From positions 17,557,430 through 17,621,429 of the forward strand of contig CM055828.1 of assembly GCA_029582265.1 (NCBI GenBank): a DNA stretch of 64,000 bases, written 5' to 3'. The notes below the pieces were generated by a model that did no database searches, was not told the DNA's origin, and saw only the letters and a list, made by a program, of their open reading frames with translations. The stretch comes from Zoroaster sp. YZ-2022 (taxonomy: Eukaryota > Echinodermata > Asteroidea > Forcipulatida > Zoroasteridae). A program made the position numbers and the translations under genes. Below, one piece after another: positions 1 to 12,214 of the stretch; position 1 is the first letter of the stretch; every line of letters starts with the position of its first letter.

Positions 1-329
1 GATATATATTCTGTTTTCTTGTCAACAAAGAATCATGGTTGGGTTCATTTACACTGAAGTCATTTCACTTGTTACATGTGTAAGGCCATGTACACTCATT
101 TCTAGATTGGTTACAAGTAGGTTAAACAGGTCAACAAAGTGGTTTCAATTGATTGTGGGGGAGGGAAGTGTATAACCACAAAAGTCAAGTCATGAAACCC
201 AACAGAGAGTTAAAATAAATATGTATTTCATTGCTTTATTAGCAATTTATGTACAAAATGGCATCTGATCTTTAGGTTGTAATTCTGTAGTATGGATGCA
301 GCTACAGACATTTTGCCAATCATGTGATT

Positions 330-545
330 TTTCGTACACAGACGTGACCCCAATCCGACCTCTCCTTCCGGTCGAAACCGGAAGTTGAAAATTTCAAAAA
401 ATCATATCTCATGAACCACAGAAAATATTTTCACAATCTTTGCATCATCTTAAAGACCTTGAACTATGTCACATTTCTTACACAGACATGACCCAATTTG
501 ACCTTTCCTTCCGGTCGAAAACAGAAGTTTAAATGAACAACTTTT
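330..545. repeat. Interspersed repeat with CCTTCCGGTCGAAA core
   Basis: Two tandem half-units each contain a 'cacagacgtgacc..gacctctccttccggtcgaaa' type block followed by 'cggaagtt'. Diverged copies lie at 4206-4425, 21985-22180 (inverted, part of the large duplication) and 32270-32420. No ORF is present. I infer a non-autonomous dispersed repeat of unknown class. Confidence 0.7.
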
Positions 546-1019
546 CAGAAGTAGCACTGTCTATTGTTGACATATTATAATACTTTTTAAGAGTGACAGT
601 TTCAAAAAAGATCATTCCTGGTGATTATTTTCAATAGTTACCATGTTAATACCTTGACCAACAAAATAAACTATAACCCTAACCACCCCAAATCCATCAA
701 AATCCTGAAAGGGGCACTTTTTTGGAAAAAAATCAGCACTGTTTAAAAATGGGATCTTAATAATGGAGATTTATCAGATACTTAAAAGTAATACTTGTAT
801 GTAGTTGCACAAACATAACGTTGTACATGGGCCAAGAATATTCAACATTTGGCGGTGTGAATAAGCATGGAAATGATGCTTGTTTTAGGGAACTTAAGTA
901 AATTTTTCATAGTGTATACAATGAAGATGGATGCTGACCAATTTATTTTTTAGTTTACATGTATGTATGAATGGATGAATAGCCGACATTCCTAAAATTA
1001 ATTACCATTTGATTTACAG

Positions 1020-1107
1020 ATTTATGGGTACCACTCTGAGTGGTACAAATGCTTCCATGCCATTTGCAGGGCTGAGAAAAGAAATGAGAAGAAACAGAAA
1101 CATCAAG
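1020..1107 (+). CDS. Internal exon candidate, unknown protein
   Basis: This 88-base open segment is preceded by a good acceptor (gatttacag) and followed by a donor (aag|gtaggt). In frame it encodes a segment beginning IYGYHSEWYKCFHAICR and ending in a lysine-rich stretch, with one leftover base (phase 1). The same exon with both splice sites is kept in the inverted copy at 16564-16651. Preservation in both copies is weak support for coding, since the duplication itself looks recent. The phase would fit the candidate exon at 5454. The protein family is not recognised. Confidence 0.4.
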
Positions 1108-1151
1108 GTAGGTAAATATTGAAAAATTCAATCAAGTTTCAAGTATGCAGT

Positions 1152-1570
1152 AAGCTTGGGCGATATCTATTTTTTTTCATCCACGATAATATATCGGCAA
1201 ACATATATCGCGATTTTCGGTAATATCGCAATTCTTTTTTTTGCATTCATGCATGATTGCTTTAGAGCCGATAACCACAGGTATGTACCCATCTACAAGT
1301 GTCACAATAAATTGCAAATTCATTTGCTGAGCGTGTATGTACTCCTGAAGTAGTTTGCTTTTGTTTCTCATTTCTAAAAGCTCAAAAGACTGTTCTGATT
1401 TTGTTTCCACAAAATTTCTGACTTGACTCACAATATCGATTTTTTTTATCGTGATATATTTGTATTCGCGATTCGCCGATATGCCGATAACTTAAAAAGG
1501 TTCTCGATATTGTAATCGAATAACAAAGGTATCGCGATATTCGATATTATCGTGTTTATCGCCCAAGCTT
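1152..1570. mobile_element. MITE with AAGCTTGGGCGAT termini
   Basis: A 419-bp non-coding element has terminal inverted repeats that start AAGCTTGGGCGAT. The interior is rich in ATATCG and TATCGCG words. It is flanked by a 10-bp direct repeat agtatgcagt (1142-1151 and 1571-1580), read as a target-site duplication. The GGGCGATAT start resembles hAT-type MITEs, but the 10-bp duplication is longer than the 8 bp typical of hAT. A copy of the same insertion lies at 16110-16519. Confidence 0.8.
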
Positions 1571-1761
1571 AGTATGCAGTAAAATTGTTTCTAGTTATAT
1601 GTTGCTTTTCGTTTCTTTCTATCTGTTTACCTTGTCTTGTGTGTGTACTTTTGTTAATTTTCCTCTCTTTCTGTCTACGATGTCCATTCCCCTTACTCCC
1701 TTATTCCTCTATTTCTATTAAATATTTATCATTCTTTCTTCATACATATTCAGGTCAAGAT

Positions 1762-2164
1762 GTGGAGTCGTGGCCGAGCGGTCTAGCGCACCGAACTCAA
1801 GTTCTGGTGTTGCCAGCAGCAGGGTGTGGGTTCGAGTCCCGGTCGTGAAACTTGTGTCCTTGAGCAAGGTACTTAACCATAATTGCTTCGTCCTTCGGAT
1901 GGGACGTAAAGCCGTAGGTCCCGTGTGTTGTGTAATGCACGTAAAAGAACCCAGGATACTTATCGTGAAAGTGTTTCTGGTTTGATTTGGCTGCAAAATT
2001 GCGCCACCGCGCTCTCCCATTGTGGGCGCTTTGATTATTCACATTATAATTCCTTCTTTACAAATCCCACATCTGGTTGTTTCTCTTTGTTTCAGCGCCT
2101 TGAGTACCTTATAGGTAGATACGTGCGCTATATAAGACTTCGTTATTATTATTATTATTATTAT
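1762..2164 (+). mobile_element. tRNA-derived SINE, full length
   Basis: The head has tRNA Leu/Ser-like promoter boxes: A box TGGCCGAGCGGTCTAG near 1773 and B box GGTTCGAGTCC near 1830. A conserved-looking body follows ('ccttgagcaaggtacttaacc'). The 3' end reads gcgctatataagactt followed by (ATT)n. The head does not fold into a clean tRNA, so this is a SINE rather than a tRNA gene. Related copies occur at 28646-29012 and, in fragments, at 44160-44335 and 58040-58215. The 'tatatagcgc' tail is close to the 3' end of the LINE at 42.7 kb, suggesting mobilisation by it. Confidence 0.8.
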
Positions 2165-2801
2165 GAGGTTGAGCGGTGAGAATGCAGCACTGAACCCCAG
2201 AGAAGAAAACCGTGGTCTTCATCAGAGTTCCTCCCTGACAAACCGAGAAAAATTGAGGAAAAAAAACTGTGATAAGTATTCACAGTGCCAAACCTTGATT
2301 GCATGCCAACTGTTTGAAGCAGCCCAACGGAAGGATGAGAGGTTACTTTTGCAAATCGAAGATAAAGATCTTGTGGGTTTCTTTGCTATAATGAGTATGT
2401 ACCCAATTCTTGACAAGGCCAGATCCATCAGACGAAATACCTATTTGGTACAATGATGCATAAATAAACTTATGTGAAGAAGTCATCCAGAAGAGAATAA
2501 TAAAAACAATGAAATTCTTTTCACAAAGTCTTTACATCGTAACTTCATCAAGTGCGTACAAGAAGTGGAGGGAGTTGACTGCAGTAATTACAGGTCCCAC
2601 AATCTGAAAACACATCTGAAAAGTACATTTCCTACGCTGGTAATTCATAGATCATTTACTAAGAATACAATTGACTTGGTGTACAGCCAATCTCTTGCTG
2701 CAAAAGAACTGGTAGAGACTGCAGTTGGCTCAGATACATTATGTACTGATACTGATATAGACAGCAGTGAAGGTGCTGGAGTAGCAGAGATTTTCACATG
2801 A
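2163..2801 (+). pseudogene. Broken ORF cluster, transposon-like protein remnant
   Basis: Two open segments (2163-2459 and 2565-2801) are separated by stops and a frame change. Extending the second segment upstream gives an open stretch from about 2507 (NNEILFTKSLHRNF...) through a 'SNYRSHNLKTHLKSTFP' block to an acidic end and stop at 2799-2801. The YRSHNLKTHL...F..LV.H pattern resembles C-terminal parts of large invertebrate transposon-associated proteins, but I cannot name the family. The first segment has no intron-like junction to the second. I read it as a decayed coding fragment; real exons are possible. Confidence 0.4.
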
Positions 2802-4205
2802 AAGTGCATATCTTCACACACTCTTCAATGCATCAGCTGTACTATATAATACACTTATAATGAAGAAATAACATGGCATTACAGCTGCCCTCAGCCATCA
2901 ACTTCAGATGACTTATCCTTGCAGACTGCTTAACAAATGAGCCAGTAATGTTCAATTACCCGCTTTGTTCATCTTACACTAGGACACTGATTCCATTACC
3001 CGTTGAAAGTCTACTCTGATTGAGATAATGTTGCCCCTTTAACCATTATCTTTAATTAAAAAATTCTGTTGACTTTCTTTTCATGCACCAGTAAAAGTTT
3101 TTTTAAGTGCTAAAGATTTAACAATACTAGCAAATCCAATTAATGCTAGGGACTCCAGGTTCACTTATTTTGTATTTTTGTACTTCCGAAAAAAATTATT
3201 CTTTTTCATTGCAAATTAGACCTAGAAGATTGGATAACCTTTATCCTGTATGAAATGGATTATTATTGATAGGTGCAAAAATGGATGGAAAAGGAGTATC
3301 ACGACCATGACAAAATAAAGCAGAAGTGTCATTCAAAAGATAATGTTGTTTCACATTTCCTTTATTTAAATATCTTATTAATTTTGTGTATTAACGAAGA
3401 ATGTGTTTGATCAATTTAAATATTTACACAAAACGTTGACAATTAATAACCAATAATTTACTTTTTAAAGATGAGAAAAGATTCACAAATTGGTCTTTGA
3501 TGTAGGCAGGGTTAGATCCAGGGTTGCCTAAAGAGGGTGGAGCTCAAGGTAAGGAGATGGGGATGGAAAAAGAAACCCCAAAATATTGAAATGTATGGAC
3601 AATTTAGAAGTTTTTCACATGATCAATTAAGTTGGAATACTACCCCACGACACCATAAATCCTACCCTGGGAGTAATGGGTAGAGGATTGGGGGGGGGGG
3701 GGGGGGGGGCAGACGTTCATTTAGCAGTCGGGTTCAGACCTTTTATTTAAGGCAATATTTTTTTTAACTGGTTCATTTCTTTACAATAACATCAAATATT
3801 TCCCAAATATGGAATCCCCTTTCCAAACTCTTCCCTACCTCACTGGACCGATTTCACAGATTAGGTAGAAACATACAAAACATAGCCTATGTGAACTATT
3901 CAATTATACAAAAATCCCCATTGAAAGGTACAGTTTTCTAAGAATGGCCGAAAGAGGGCGCTATTTTCATGTCATAGTTCAAATGCAAATATCTGCCAAA
4001 CTGGCAAGTTTTGTGAGTGTGGATTTATATATTTGAATTTACATGTAATTATCTATTAAACTGTTTCTACGCTCATGCCTGATATGCGTCACGAAACACA
4101 ATTTATGAATGCATTTTCATTGCACGCTCCGTGGTCTAGTAGTCTGAAGTCAAGTCACATGCTGAACTTAACTCCATAGCAGTAGTCTCTTGTCAAGTCG
4201 CACTT
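2802..4205. other. Noncoding stretch with poly-G tract
   Basis: No convincing ORF or splice-bounded exon was found. A 20-base G run lies at 3690-3709. The rest is AT-rich single-copy-looking sequence. Confidence 0.6.
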
Positions 4206-4425
4206 GATTTTTCGTACACAGACGTGACCCCAATCCGACCTCTCCTTCCGGTCGAAATCGGAAGTTGAAAATTTCAAAAAATCATATCTCATGAACTACA
4301 AAAGATATTTTCACAGTCTTTGCATCGTCTTAAAAACCTTGAACTATGTCACATTTCGTACACAGACATGACCCCAATTTGACCTCTCCTTCCGGTCAAA
4401 AACGGAAGTTTAAATGAACAACTTT
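4206..4425. repeat. Second copy of CCTTCCGG interspersed repeat
   Basis: This closely matches 330-545 in the same orientation, including both half-units and the 'aaatgaacaacttttcag' end. It lies in otherwise anonymous AT-rich sequence (4426-5453), in which I see no gene. A shorter shared block (about 4795-4930) recurs at about 7500-7600. Confidence 0.7.
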
Positions 4426-5453
4426 TCAGAAGTACTGTATCTGCACGGCCCATTGCGTGTGAACGGCCTTGACACACACAGACAAGAGTCATAATATACA
4501 GTGTTTAAACTGTATACACTGTATTACATTCACTGTACACAGCAGTATCTAATTAGAATATAATGCATCGCCTGCACATTCGGGTCCAAACAGTTACGGT
4601 AATTTCACTGTCGTTGTCCTTTATTTCAAGCTCTTATTTTTGTACACAGTTTTGGAATTGTTAACGCTTGTTCTAAATCTAAGAGTGAATTGTAACAGAT
4701 CGTTTTTGGCATTCATGACTTCAATTACCTGATCTTGAAATATGATGTTTCACATCTTTTCGCGATTGATGCAGTCAAATTAAAATTGTCTTTTCTTTTT
4801 ATTATTTTATCAACTTAATTAAATTTAATTTTGCAAATGGAATAATGTGTATAGTTTTAAAACGAATAACATCAACAACTTCCAACAATGATTGTTTAAT
4901 AACCAATGTGGCAGAAAAAGCATCTAGAATAACAAAATGGTTAGTAACTTTTCCCAAAATTGTTGGGTATTTATTTTTAAATATTGGTTTTGGTTAGCCG
5001 GCTAGCAAAGTTCTAAATGGTTAGTGCAGGTTTTTTTTCATTTGAATTTATGCAATAACCAAATGACATGTTTCATTATATTTTTAGTATTTGGTATTTA
5101 TATTAAAACAGCAAAAATAAATAAATAAATAAAAGATTAAGGCCTAAACATTTAAGTATTATTGTGGTGTTTGTAAAGTAAAATTTTCTTCATTGATAAA
5201 GTGACTAGTAACTTTTCCAAAAATGTTTTCATGACATCACAGATCACAAAAGCCAACATCTCAGAAATTGAACCAAACTATTAATGTTATTTTGTCCTGA
5301 TCATGAAGAAGAATAATTGTGTCATTATGGACAGTTATCGATAGTTTAGTGTTGATGTTTAATGCTAGATAATTAATGCTAGCTCATAGTGTACAGTCCT
5401 TCTTGATCTATTTTACACCAGTGAAAGTTTATTGTTATACTTTCTATTCACAG

Positions 5454-5551
5454 CTGTGAGACCGAGTGGTGATGATGATGGCTGTGTGGGCAATGTGCCC
5501 AGGAAGTGTTTGAGGATCACCTGCCTCTTTCTGCGCATCGTGATTGGATGA
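5454..5551 (+). CDS. Possible terminal exon, unknown protein
   Basis: An acceptor (ctattcacag) precedes an open segment that ends in TGA at 5549-5551. If joined in phase to the donor at 1107, it would encode about 32 residues beginning AVRPSGDDDGCVGNVPRKCL. The phase agreement is suggestive only. No known domain is recognised, and the downstream 64-codon open frame at 5506-5700 overlaps in another frame. A longer intron-exon structure could use different sites. Confidence 0.25.
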
Positions 5552-5699
5552 ATTTCCATCGTAACAAATTTATATTGTTCTTATTGGCTATTAGTTTGCT
5601 CATGAATATGTTTACCATGTTACATTTCATTGTTATACCTTGTCTGTACGAACGTAGGCGCTCTGTAAACTGCGAAAATGGACTGTATAATAATCTGTA

Positions 5700-5990
5700 A
5701 ATTTATTTGTACAGTCAAAACGTAGTTGCGGAATTCAAAGAACCTTATAGCTTAACAAATAGTTAGACTTTAACATATATTTCCAGGTAACGTTGTGACA
5801 TCATGGTAAGGTCATCTAATGAATTATTACGTAATTAATTATAATAAAACAATATATTTTATATCTTGTGAACCACAATAGATAATTTCTTGATTCCTTC
5901 ATAATCATACAGAACATGGAGGACTCGACATCTGATACAAAGGCATGACCTTATTGACTCTTACCGGTCAAAACTGGAAGTTCAAGTTTG
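5700..5990. repeat. Interspersed repeat shared with 32450-32715
   Basis: The sequence from 'tacagtcaaaacgtagttgcgg' to 'aactggaagttcaagttt' matches 32450-32715 in the same orientation with many small differences. No ORF is present. The surrounding 5552-7116 holds no other recognisable gene. Confidence 0.75.
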
Positions 5991-7116
5991 AAAACAGTGG
6001 TAGATTTAAAAAAGTCACCTTTTGGTATCTTGAGAAAACATTGGACAGAATTTTACCAAATTTGGCACAATTGACACCCATATTATGAGGAAAAATTTTG
6101 TGAAGTATGAATGACGTCACATGATTGAACCGGAAGTTAATGTATTCAGTATAACACAATATGTGGTATTTTAATTACATATTATGAAAACTCATATCTC
6201 CTGAAGTAACTCTTGTCTTTTAACAACTTTAGGTGATGACGTCATATTAGGCACACTCGAACACCTTGAGTTTGTTTTTAACAAACTGTATACCTCTAGT
6301 TGTACATGATATTGGGTCACAACTGTTCCTTCCTCAAGTCATCACCTCTCAATATAACAAACTTGAAGAATTACTACAGGTTTAAGGTATGACATATATA
6401 GGTCTTTCTGTGGGAAAATGCGTGGAATATGTGTGTTGTGTATGAAGCGTCAATGAAATTTGTGCTTTGCTCAGACTACTTCTCAAATCCTGCTTTAAAA
6501 TCGAACGGGTCAAACTACAGTTACAAGGCTCAGAGCAGATGTGCCTACAATATATGACTTTCCAGTACATCTATAGAAGGAAATTTTTCTCATAATTTTA
6601 AGATTAAAATTAGTTGACTTTTAAATATTAAACACTTCGTGTGCACATACTTGTTTTTAAATGAACCGACCAATTTTCTCATTAAAACATATTTATTCTA
6701 GAGAGACCTGTGACATGTGTACCGCACTTATCATTTTAGGCCCCAGGCCCACTATCCAGTAGGCATAAGTATCTAAAAAAATCTCAAAAAGGGCAAAGCT
6801 TTATTTGATTTATAAGCCGTTTTTTAAGTGTTTGATACCTATACTTTACAGTGTCACATAAAGTAGGTGATGTATGGTCCATGTATTCGTTTCTTCCCTG
6901 GCTACTTGTATTCACTTTGTAGCGAGGAAGTTAATAACTTTAAAATGAGACATTTCACAAATTGATTGTTAGAAGTATGATGGAAGTTGCAGAATGAGTG
7001 TTATTGATGGGCTCATAATAATTCTATTTTTGGCAATACATAGATCTGTGTTTTTATTGAAAGAGTATGTGTAAACAAACATTTGAAATTGAAATCACTT
7101 ATTTATTATCTTCCAG

Positions 7117-7173
7117 CGTAAGAAGAAACGAAAACCACCCAAATCACGACATGACTCACATAAGATGTGGTGA
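7117..7173 (+). CDS. Possible short basic C-terminal exon
   Basis: After the acceptor 'tattatcttccag', a phase-0 frame encodes 18 residues starting RKKKRKPPKSRHDSHK and ends in TGA. A short, strongly basic last exon is plausible for a secreted or nuclear protein, but there is no supporting upstream exon in matching phase. The following 7174-9251 shows no gene. Confidence 0.25.
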   Translation, partial: RKKKRKPPKSRHDSHKMW

Positions 7174-9251
7174 ATGTTTAGAGGAACCGAAGACACTAGA
7201 AGTTACCACTGCAGTTAAATACCTTGATGTGTCCATTATTTAGAAAGAACAGTCGTACGTGTAACACAATGGTCAGAGCACAAACCAGATTAGAATATTT
7301 TAAGATTGTCAACACTCAGTATTGTACATTTGGTAAACGTTATTGTGAGACACCCAAGCGTACTATTTTGTAAATGTAATCTTGTTAAGAACGTGGCTAA
7401 ATTTAAAATCGAGTGAAAAGGGTTTTCAGGCACAGCAGTTAATTTAAATACCAAAATGAATTACTTTTGATTTTGACGCAAGAACCCAGATTTCATCAAC
7501 AATTGAATTTAATTTTGCGAATGGAATAATGTGTATACACTTTTAATCGAAAAGCTTCTCGCAATGATTGTTTAATAACCGAAAAAAGAGTCTAGAAAAA
7601 AAGGAGCCTGGAACAACAATTTGGTCAGTAATTTGTTACAGATTCAATAATAAAGTTTCATGCAACTATTTTTGGTCAGATAATTGACTAAATAAGGTAC
7701 ATGAATACACAGGTCAAAAGGCAGCCTTTATGAATCCATCCTCAGACAGAAGAAAGATAAAATAAACCATTATACCTCAGCTTAATCGAAACAAAAAAAT
7801 ACTCTTAGTCACATGTCAGATGGAAGTTTTCCTGTAAAAGCAAGGTACAGTGGAGAAAATAAAAGATATGGGGAATGTTCATTAAGGTCTGAAGCTTTTC
7901 TTTATGATCATGCAGAACATTACCAACCGCGTCTACTTTAGAAAACAGAAAAAATTACTTAAATACAAGCTGCAAACAAGAATAAACGAGTCCTTAAACT
8001 ACATGTATATCACCTAGGGCAAGAAGAACCATGGTCAGTGGACCATGGTCGACCAAACCCAGTGTTTTTAATTTTAATTTATTTATAAACACGCATACAT
8101 AAAGCTAGTGATAAGTTAAGAAGTCTCTAGACTTCATGGACAACGGCATCTAGGACCGAATAACCAATACAAGGTTGACCAGACGCAATTCCAACAACAG
8201 TGAATAAGATTCCCATTGTAAACTACTACGTTCCAATAACCACATATTTTCCAGTTTGTAAGCAATACGCGTCGTTAGTTGTGAACACCAGAAAACAAGA
8301 TGTGATTACTTTTCACAAGTTGTGAGCTAGCGCTTTGTCTTAGCGACCTGCTTCCTAATGCAGGGGTCTAGATGAAGTGATTGATAATAATGTCATTGAT
8401 GGAAACACTTTGATGGGAACTAAACATTATTTTCGCAGTTTTTCCGAAGTGATAGAACATGTAATTTTAATTGGCCTATGTCAATATTTAAAAGGTATTC
8501 ACTGATACTTTTCTTTATGCCAATATCAAGTTTTGAAACCCCTTATTTACAGTAATTGAATTAAGTTAACATTGGTTAAACTTTAGTTTTTCGTTTGACC
8601 ACTTTGCATATAATAAACTGGATGTTTTTTATGCGACGTAAACAGTTTTTAAGTTTTGCAAACTATCACGCCACACAGAACAGTGGTGTACGTGTATGTG
8701 TTGCAAGCAGTGACGCGTATCACTATACTAATACAGACGGGAAATGTCACTTCGCGAAAAATTAATAACAACGTGTACTGATTGTTTTAGTTTTCACAAA
8801 AAACACATACAGTTACGTGTCATTCCAGATTTCAGCTTTCTAACAAATTATACATGAGTGATCTTCCAGATTAAAATCACATCGAGAATGCGATTTGAAA
8901 ACTTTATCAAATTCAATCGCTAATATCTCACAATAATCACGTAAGTCACAATATATTGAATCTCCCAATCTCATCCCCAGTGCAGTTCATGCATAATCTT
9001 ACTGCTCTCTATAGTATTTAGAAGTAGACCCCGGGAATAGAATTTTTTCGCAGATAAGCCCAACCCATTGAGATCCACATTCGGTGGTACAACTGAATAA
9101 TTATTTCCGGAGTGGGCGTGGCCACTTAGGTGAGCGAATAATATAATAGGTAGCTGGTGATAACAGTAAATCAAGTTGAGTGAATCAGACACATCGATTT
9201 CTGCTCAGTGAATGAGATCCAGTCTACCAGTAACTTCAGTTTTATTTTCAG

Positions 9252-9278
9252 CAAACCAAAAGCCAAGAACACTCAGGG
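9252..9278 (+). other. Candidate 5'UTR mini-exon of the 10.3-kb gene
   Basis: A 27-base segment is flanked by a strong acceptor (ttttattttcag) and a strong donor (ggg|gtaagaat). The coding exon of the gene downstream begins with ATG directly after an acceptor, so at least one upstream noncoding exon must exist. This is the best candidate, but it is unproven. Confidence 0.3.
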
Positions 9279-9927
9279 GTAAGAATAACATTATATATCG
9301 TGATAGAAAATTATCTAGAGTTTGTATAGCCAAAAGGAAAGCATGCCTCCCATGATACAAACTACTAATACTTTTCATGAAATTATCTGAGGATAATTAC
9401 CCATATTCCATATTGTTATTTATTTATGATTTGAAATAAATATGCAATCCAAATGAATATATCTTTTCCAGTCTCAGAAAATCATGGTCAGAATTGTTTG
9501 GATGTTTGCATAATAATAAGTACTTACACTTGTACTTTTCGCGTAAAATGTTTCATGTGCAACATTGTACGGGGGAGCGAATGATCTTTTTATTTCTCTT
9601 TTTGAGTTATGATACCTGGTCTATTTTTTATAAGATGTGTACAACTTCTATATTATCTGTGTTTCTAAGTTAACATGTGTATGAATTGAAATAAAACAAA
9701 CAGACAAGCGTTCCAAGTAATTGTGACCATCACGTAACGTTTGCAGAAAAACAACATTAAAACTCACTGTGCTCACGCTCCGCCGTATAATGTATATGAC
9801 ATCCCAACGGAAGTATTGAGCACTAGTCATGTGTATTTACTATTGTATGTAACAACAATGTTACGTCTTACTGTGTGCACGATTGTTCAATTTTGTTTAA
9901 TACTTCGCAGCCACCGTTAGCAGAAAA

Positions 9928-10262
9928 TCGATCAATCGATCGATCGATCGATTTTTTTTTGCTATGGAACGATGTCCAATTGCAGTCAAAAATGCTGGAT
10001 CGATTGAAATCATGCCGTGCTGTGTTTTAAACAACTTTTTCACCTAGGGGTATGAACGGTTGCCTGATTTGTGAGCCCACTCTTAGCCACCATACTTTAT
10101 ATGTGGGAAATTTGTTCCCCACATATGTATCACGTATTTTCATGTCCCCACCCAAAAAAAAAAATAATAATAATAATAAAAATAATAATAAATAAATAAA
10201 TAAATAAATAAGTAAATAAAATAAGTAAATAAATATATAAATAAATAAATAAATAAATAAAC
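9928..10262. repeat. Microsatellites: (ATCG)n and AT-rich (AATA)n
   Basis: A short ATCGATCG run lies near 9928-9950. An imperfect aataat/aataaataaata tract runs from about 10150 to 10262. Both are simple repeats without coding potential. Confidence 0.85.
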
Positions 10263-10328
10263 TGATTTTGAAACCGTCCTTATATGATCAGTGAGAAACC
10301 CCATAACGCTTGTATAATTTCATTGCAG

Positions 10329-12214
10329 ATGTGTTCTCGCTTAGCGGTGGTCGTACTGCTCATGGCGGCACTCCTGACCATTGCCAATAGCAGATGCCCC
10401 AAAACATACAAAGGTAAGTTGACAAGGCCATGTATAAACAATAACTGAAGATCTTTCTTTCCTCACATATAGATGACCCGAACTGGGTTTTGTTTATGTA
10501 ATAATTAAATTCCATCACCGTGTCGCTTTGTCAGCTAATAAAAATAGCAGGAAAATGGTAATGCATTATTGCTGAGATATATATGTTGAACTTTCGAAAT
10601 AATATGACCCTTATATTTTGCAAATCCGTGTAAAAATCTATAAGTGACATTCCTGTCCAATGGTGTAAGGCCGTTAGTATTATGTATAATGCAAGTGTTA
10701 GCATTGTGTATAACGAAGTACTGGATCTCGAACTTCGCTCAACGGGGGATAATCCCCCCCCCCAAAAAAAAAAAAAAACAAACAAAAAAAAAACGTGGTT
10801 ACGGAAATGGCACACAACCAATCAGAATCACACTGTTATCATAAATATAACACCCAAACAGACAAAAAAAAGCAGAATGACAATAAATATAAATTTTAAA
10901 TACAAAAAAATCCCCCTTTTTGGTACAAGTTATTCGCTTATTATTATTTTTCTTTACCGCATGAAAAATTCGGGGTGGGATGATCCTTTGAACCGTCCCT
11001 CGGTCAAAAAATGTGGGGATGCGGAATTTACGCCCTCGTTCCTTAACATAACAACATCATAATAATACGATGGTCGCATATAATGTTCCGTTCCAATAGA
11101 GACGATTGCGCTCTGACCTTTGAGATAAATCATTTCATTCTAGTATTATAATTGATTATTACTGCAATCGTAACAATGGTCGAGAAAGGCTTGGCAATTT
11201 CCGTTGTCACGAAACAATACATGTAAATAAACATATTAACATTATTAATACATTTAAACAACATAGAGTATTTCGAATAAGAGGTGTATGTCTCAACTAT
11301 CGCCAAGTGGTACAGGAACAGTATAGGCAACTCGTAACTCAACTGTCGCTATGTGAGAATGTTTTGTTCAGGGAGAACCTTTGTAGGGCAACTCGTTTCT
11401 CAAATATTGTGACTTCACGAGGCCTTCTCTGCGTTTCGATTAGTGTGCTCTCGTCAGTTGTATGAAGAGGGTTGTTCACCCAAAAAAATCTATATGGAAA
11501 ACTATGTCCACATAATGATAGTTGTTTGAATAAATTAGGCGCATCAAGTACAAGACCAACACGGGGCACATTTTACCCAAATTGGAACTATGGACAAAAG
11601 CATTGCAGTTCATAACACGATCTTTGTTACCTTAATTCCCCAATGATCTTGTAATTTAACCTAAACCAATGAAATTAATTTATGCTCAGTATCTAAGAAA
11701 GAACAGTTGTGAATGATTACTCTCCCTATATACATTGTACTTATAAAAAAATTATATGTCTACTAATCTGTTTAATAGTCTAAATCTTTGGAGGGCAGGA
11801 TTAATATTTGAATGTACGAACATCTGGTGTTGGTATCTTGATTTACCAAGTGATTGTTACAATTTTTTGTTTTGGACTTATTCATTTTCAGATTACCCGA
11901 TTTGCTATTCAACGAAAAGCTATTCACCAGATTTGGTTGATGCTCGTAAATACTGCGATGGTATTGGCATGACAGTGTGCTCTCTCGATCAGCTTGCCGA
12001 GTCATACGACAGTGGTTATACAAATAGGTATTTTGGTCTGGTAACGGCAAAACATATCATGGCAAACATTGAGAAATGCGTTCTGATGCAGTTGGCATTT
12101 TGCTATTGCTATGATTTGCGATATTCAGGTCCCAAAAGAAAAGTGTGTCGGGTGTTGTTAAGTACACCCCTCGAAAAACTAAAAGAAAAATGTATACTGT
12201 TGCCCAAAAATTAA
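10329..12214 (+). CDS. Small secreted cysteine-containing protein, two coding exons (member 1)
   Basis: Coding exons are 10329-10413 and 11892-12214. Exon 1 starts with ATG immediately after an acceptor (ttcattgcag) and encodes a signal peptide (MCSRLAVVVLLMAALLTIAN), ending in phase 1 at donor aaag|gtaagt. Exon 2 follows acceptor ttcattttcag and restores frame as GAT. The product is 135 residues with stop TAA. Exon 2 contains DARKYC..., VCSLDQLAESY and several further cysteines (KC, FCYCY, KVC, KC). It aligns with the 56.7-kb gene over PI....S.S..DL..A...C......CS.D..A...Y. The 1.5-kb intron holds only anonymous sequence. The family and function are not recognised; export from the cell is inferred from the signal peptide. 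Confidence 0.8.

Larger units (their letters stand above)
1..1819. repeat. Left arm of large inverted duplication
   Basis: The reverse complement of this stretch recurs at 15859-22558: base 1 pairs with about 22558 and base 1819 with about 15859. The partner is interrupted only by the retrotransposon at 16878-21720. The copies look nearly identical but differ by small indels, for example around 1280-1300. Because the match starts at base 1, the duplication probably continues beyond the window. It carries the exon at 1020-1107, the MITE at 1152-1570 and half of a SINE. Confidence 0.93.

Noticed and set aside
5506..5700. 64-codon frame with a hydrophobic segment
   Set aside because: It has no in-frame ATG with context and no splice support, and it overlaps the better-supported acceptor frame at 5454.
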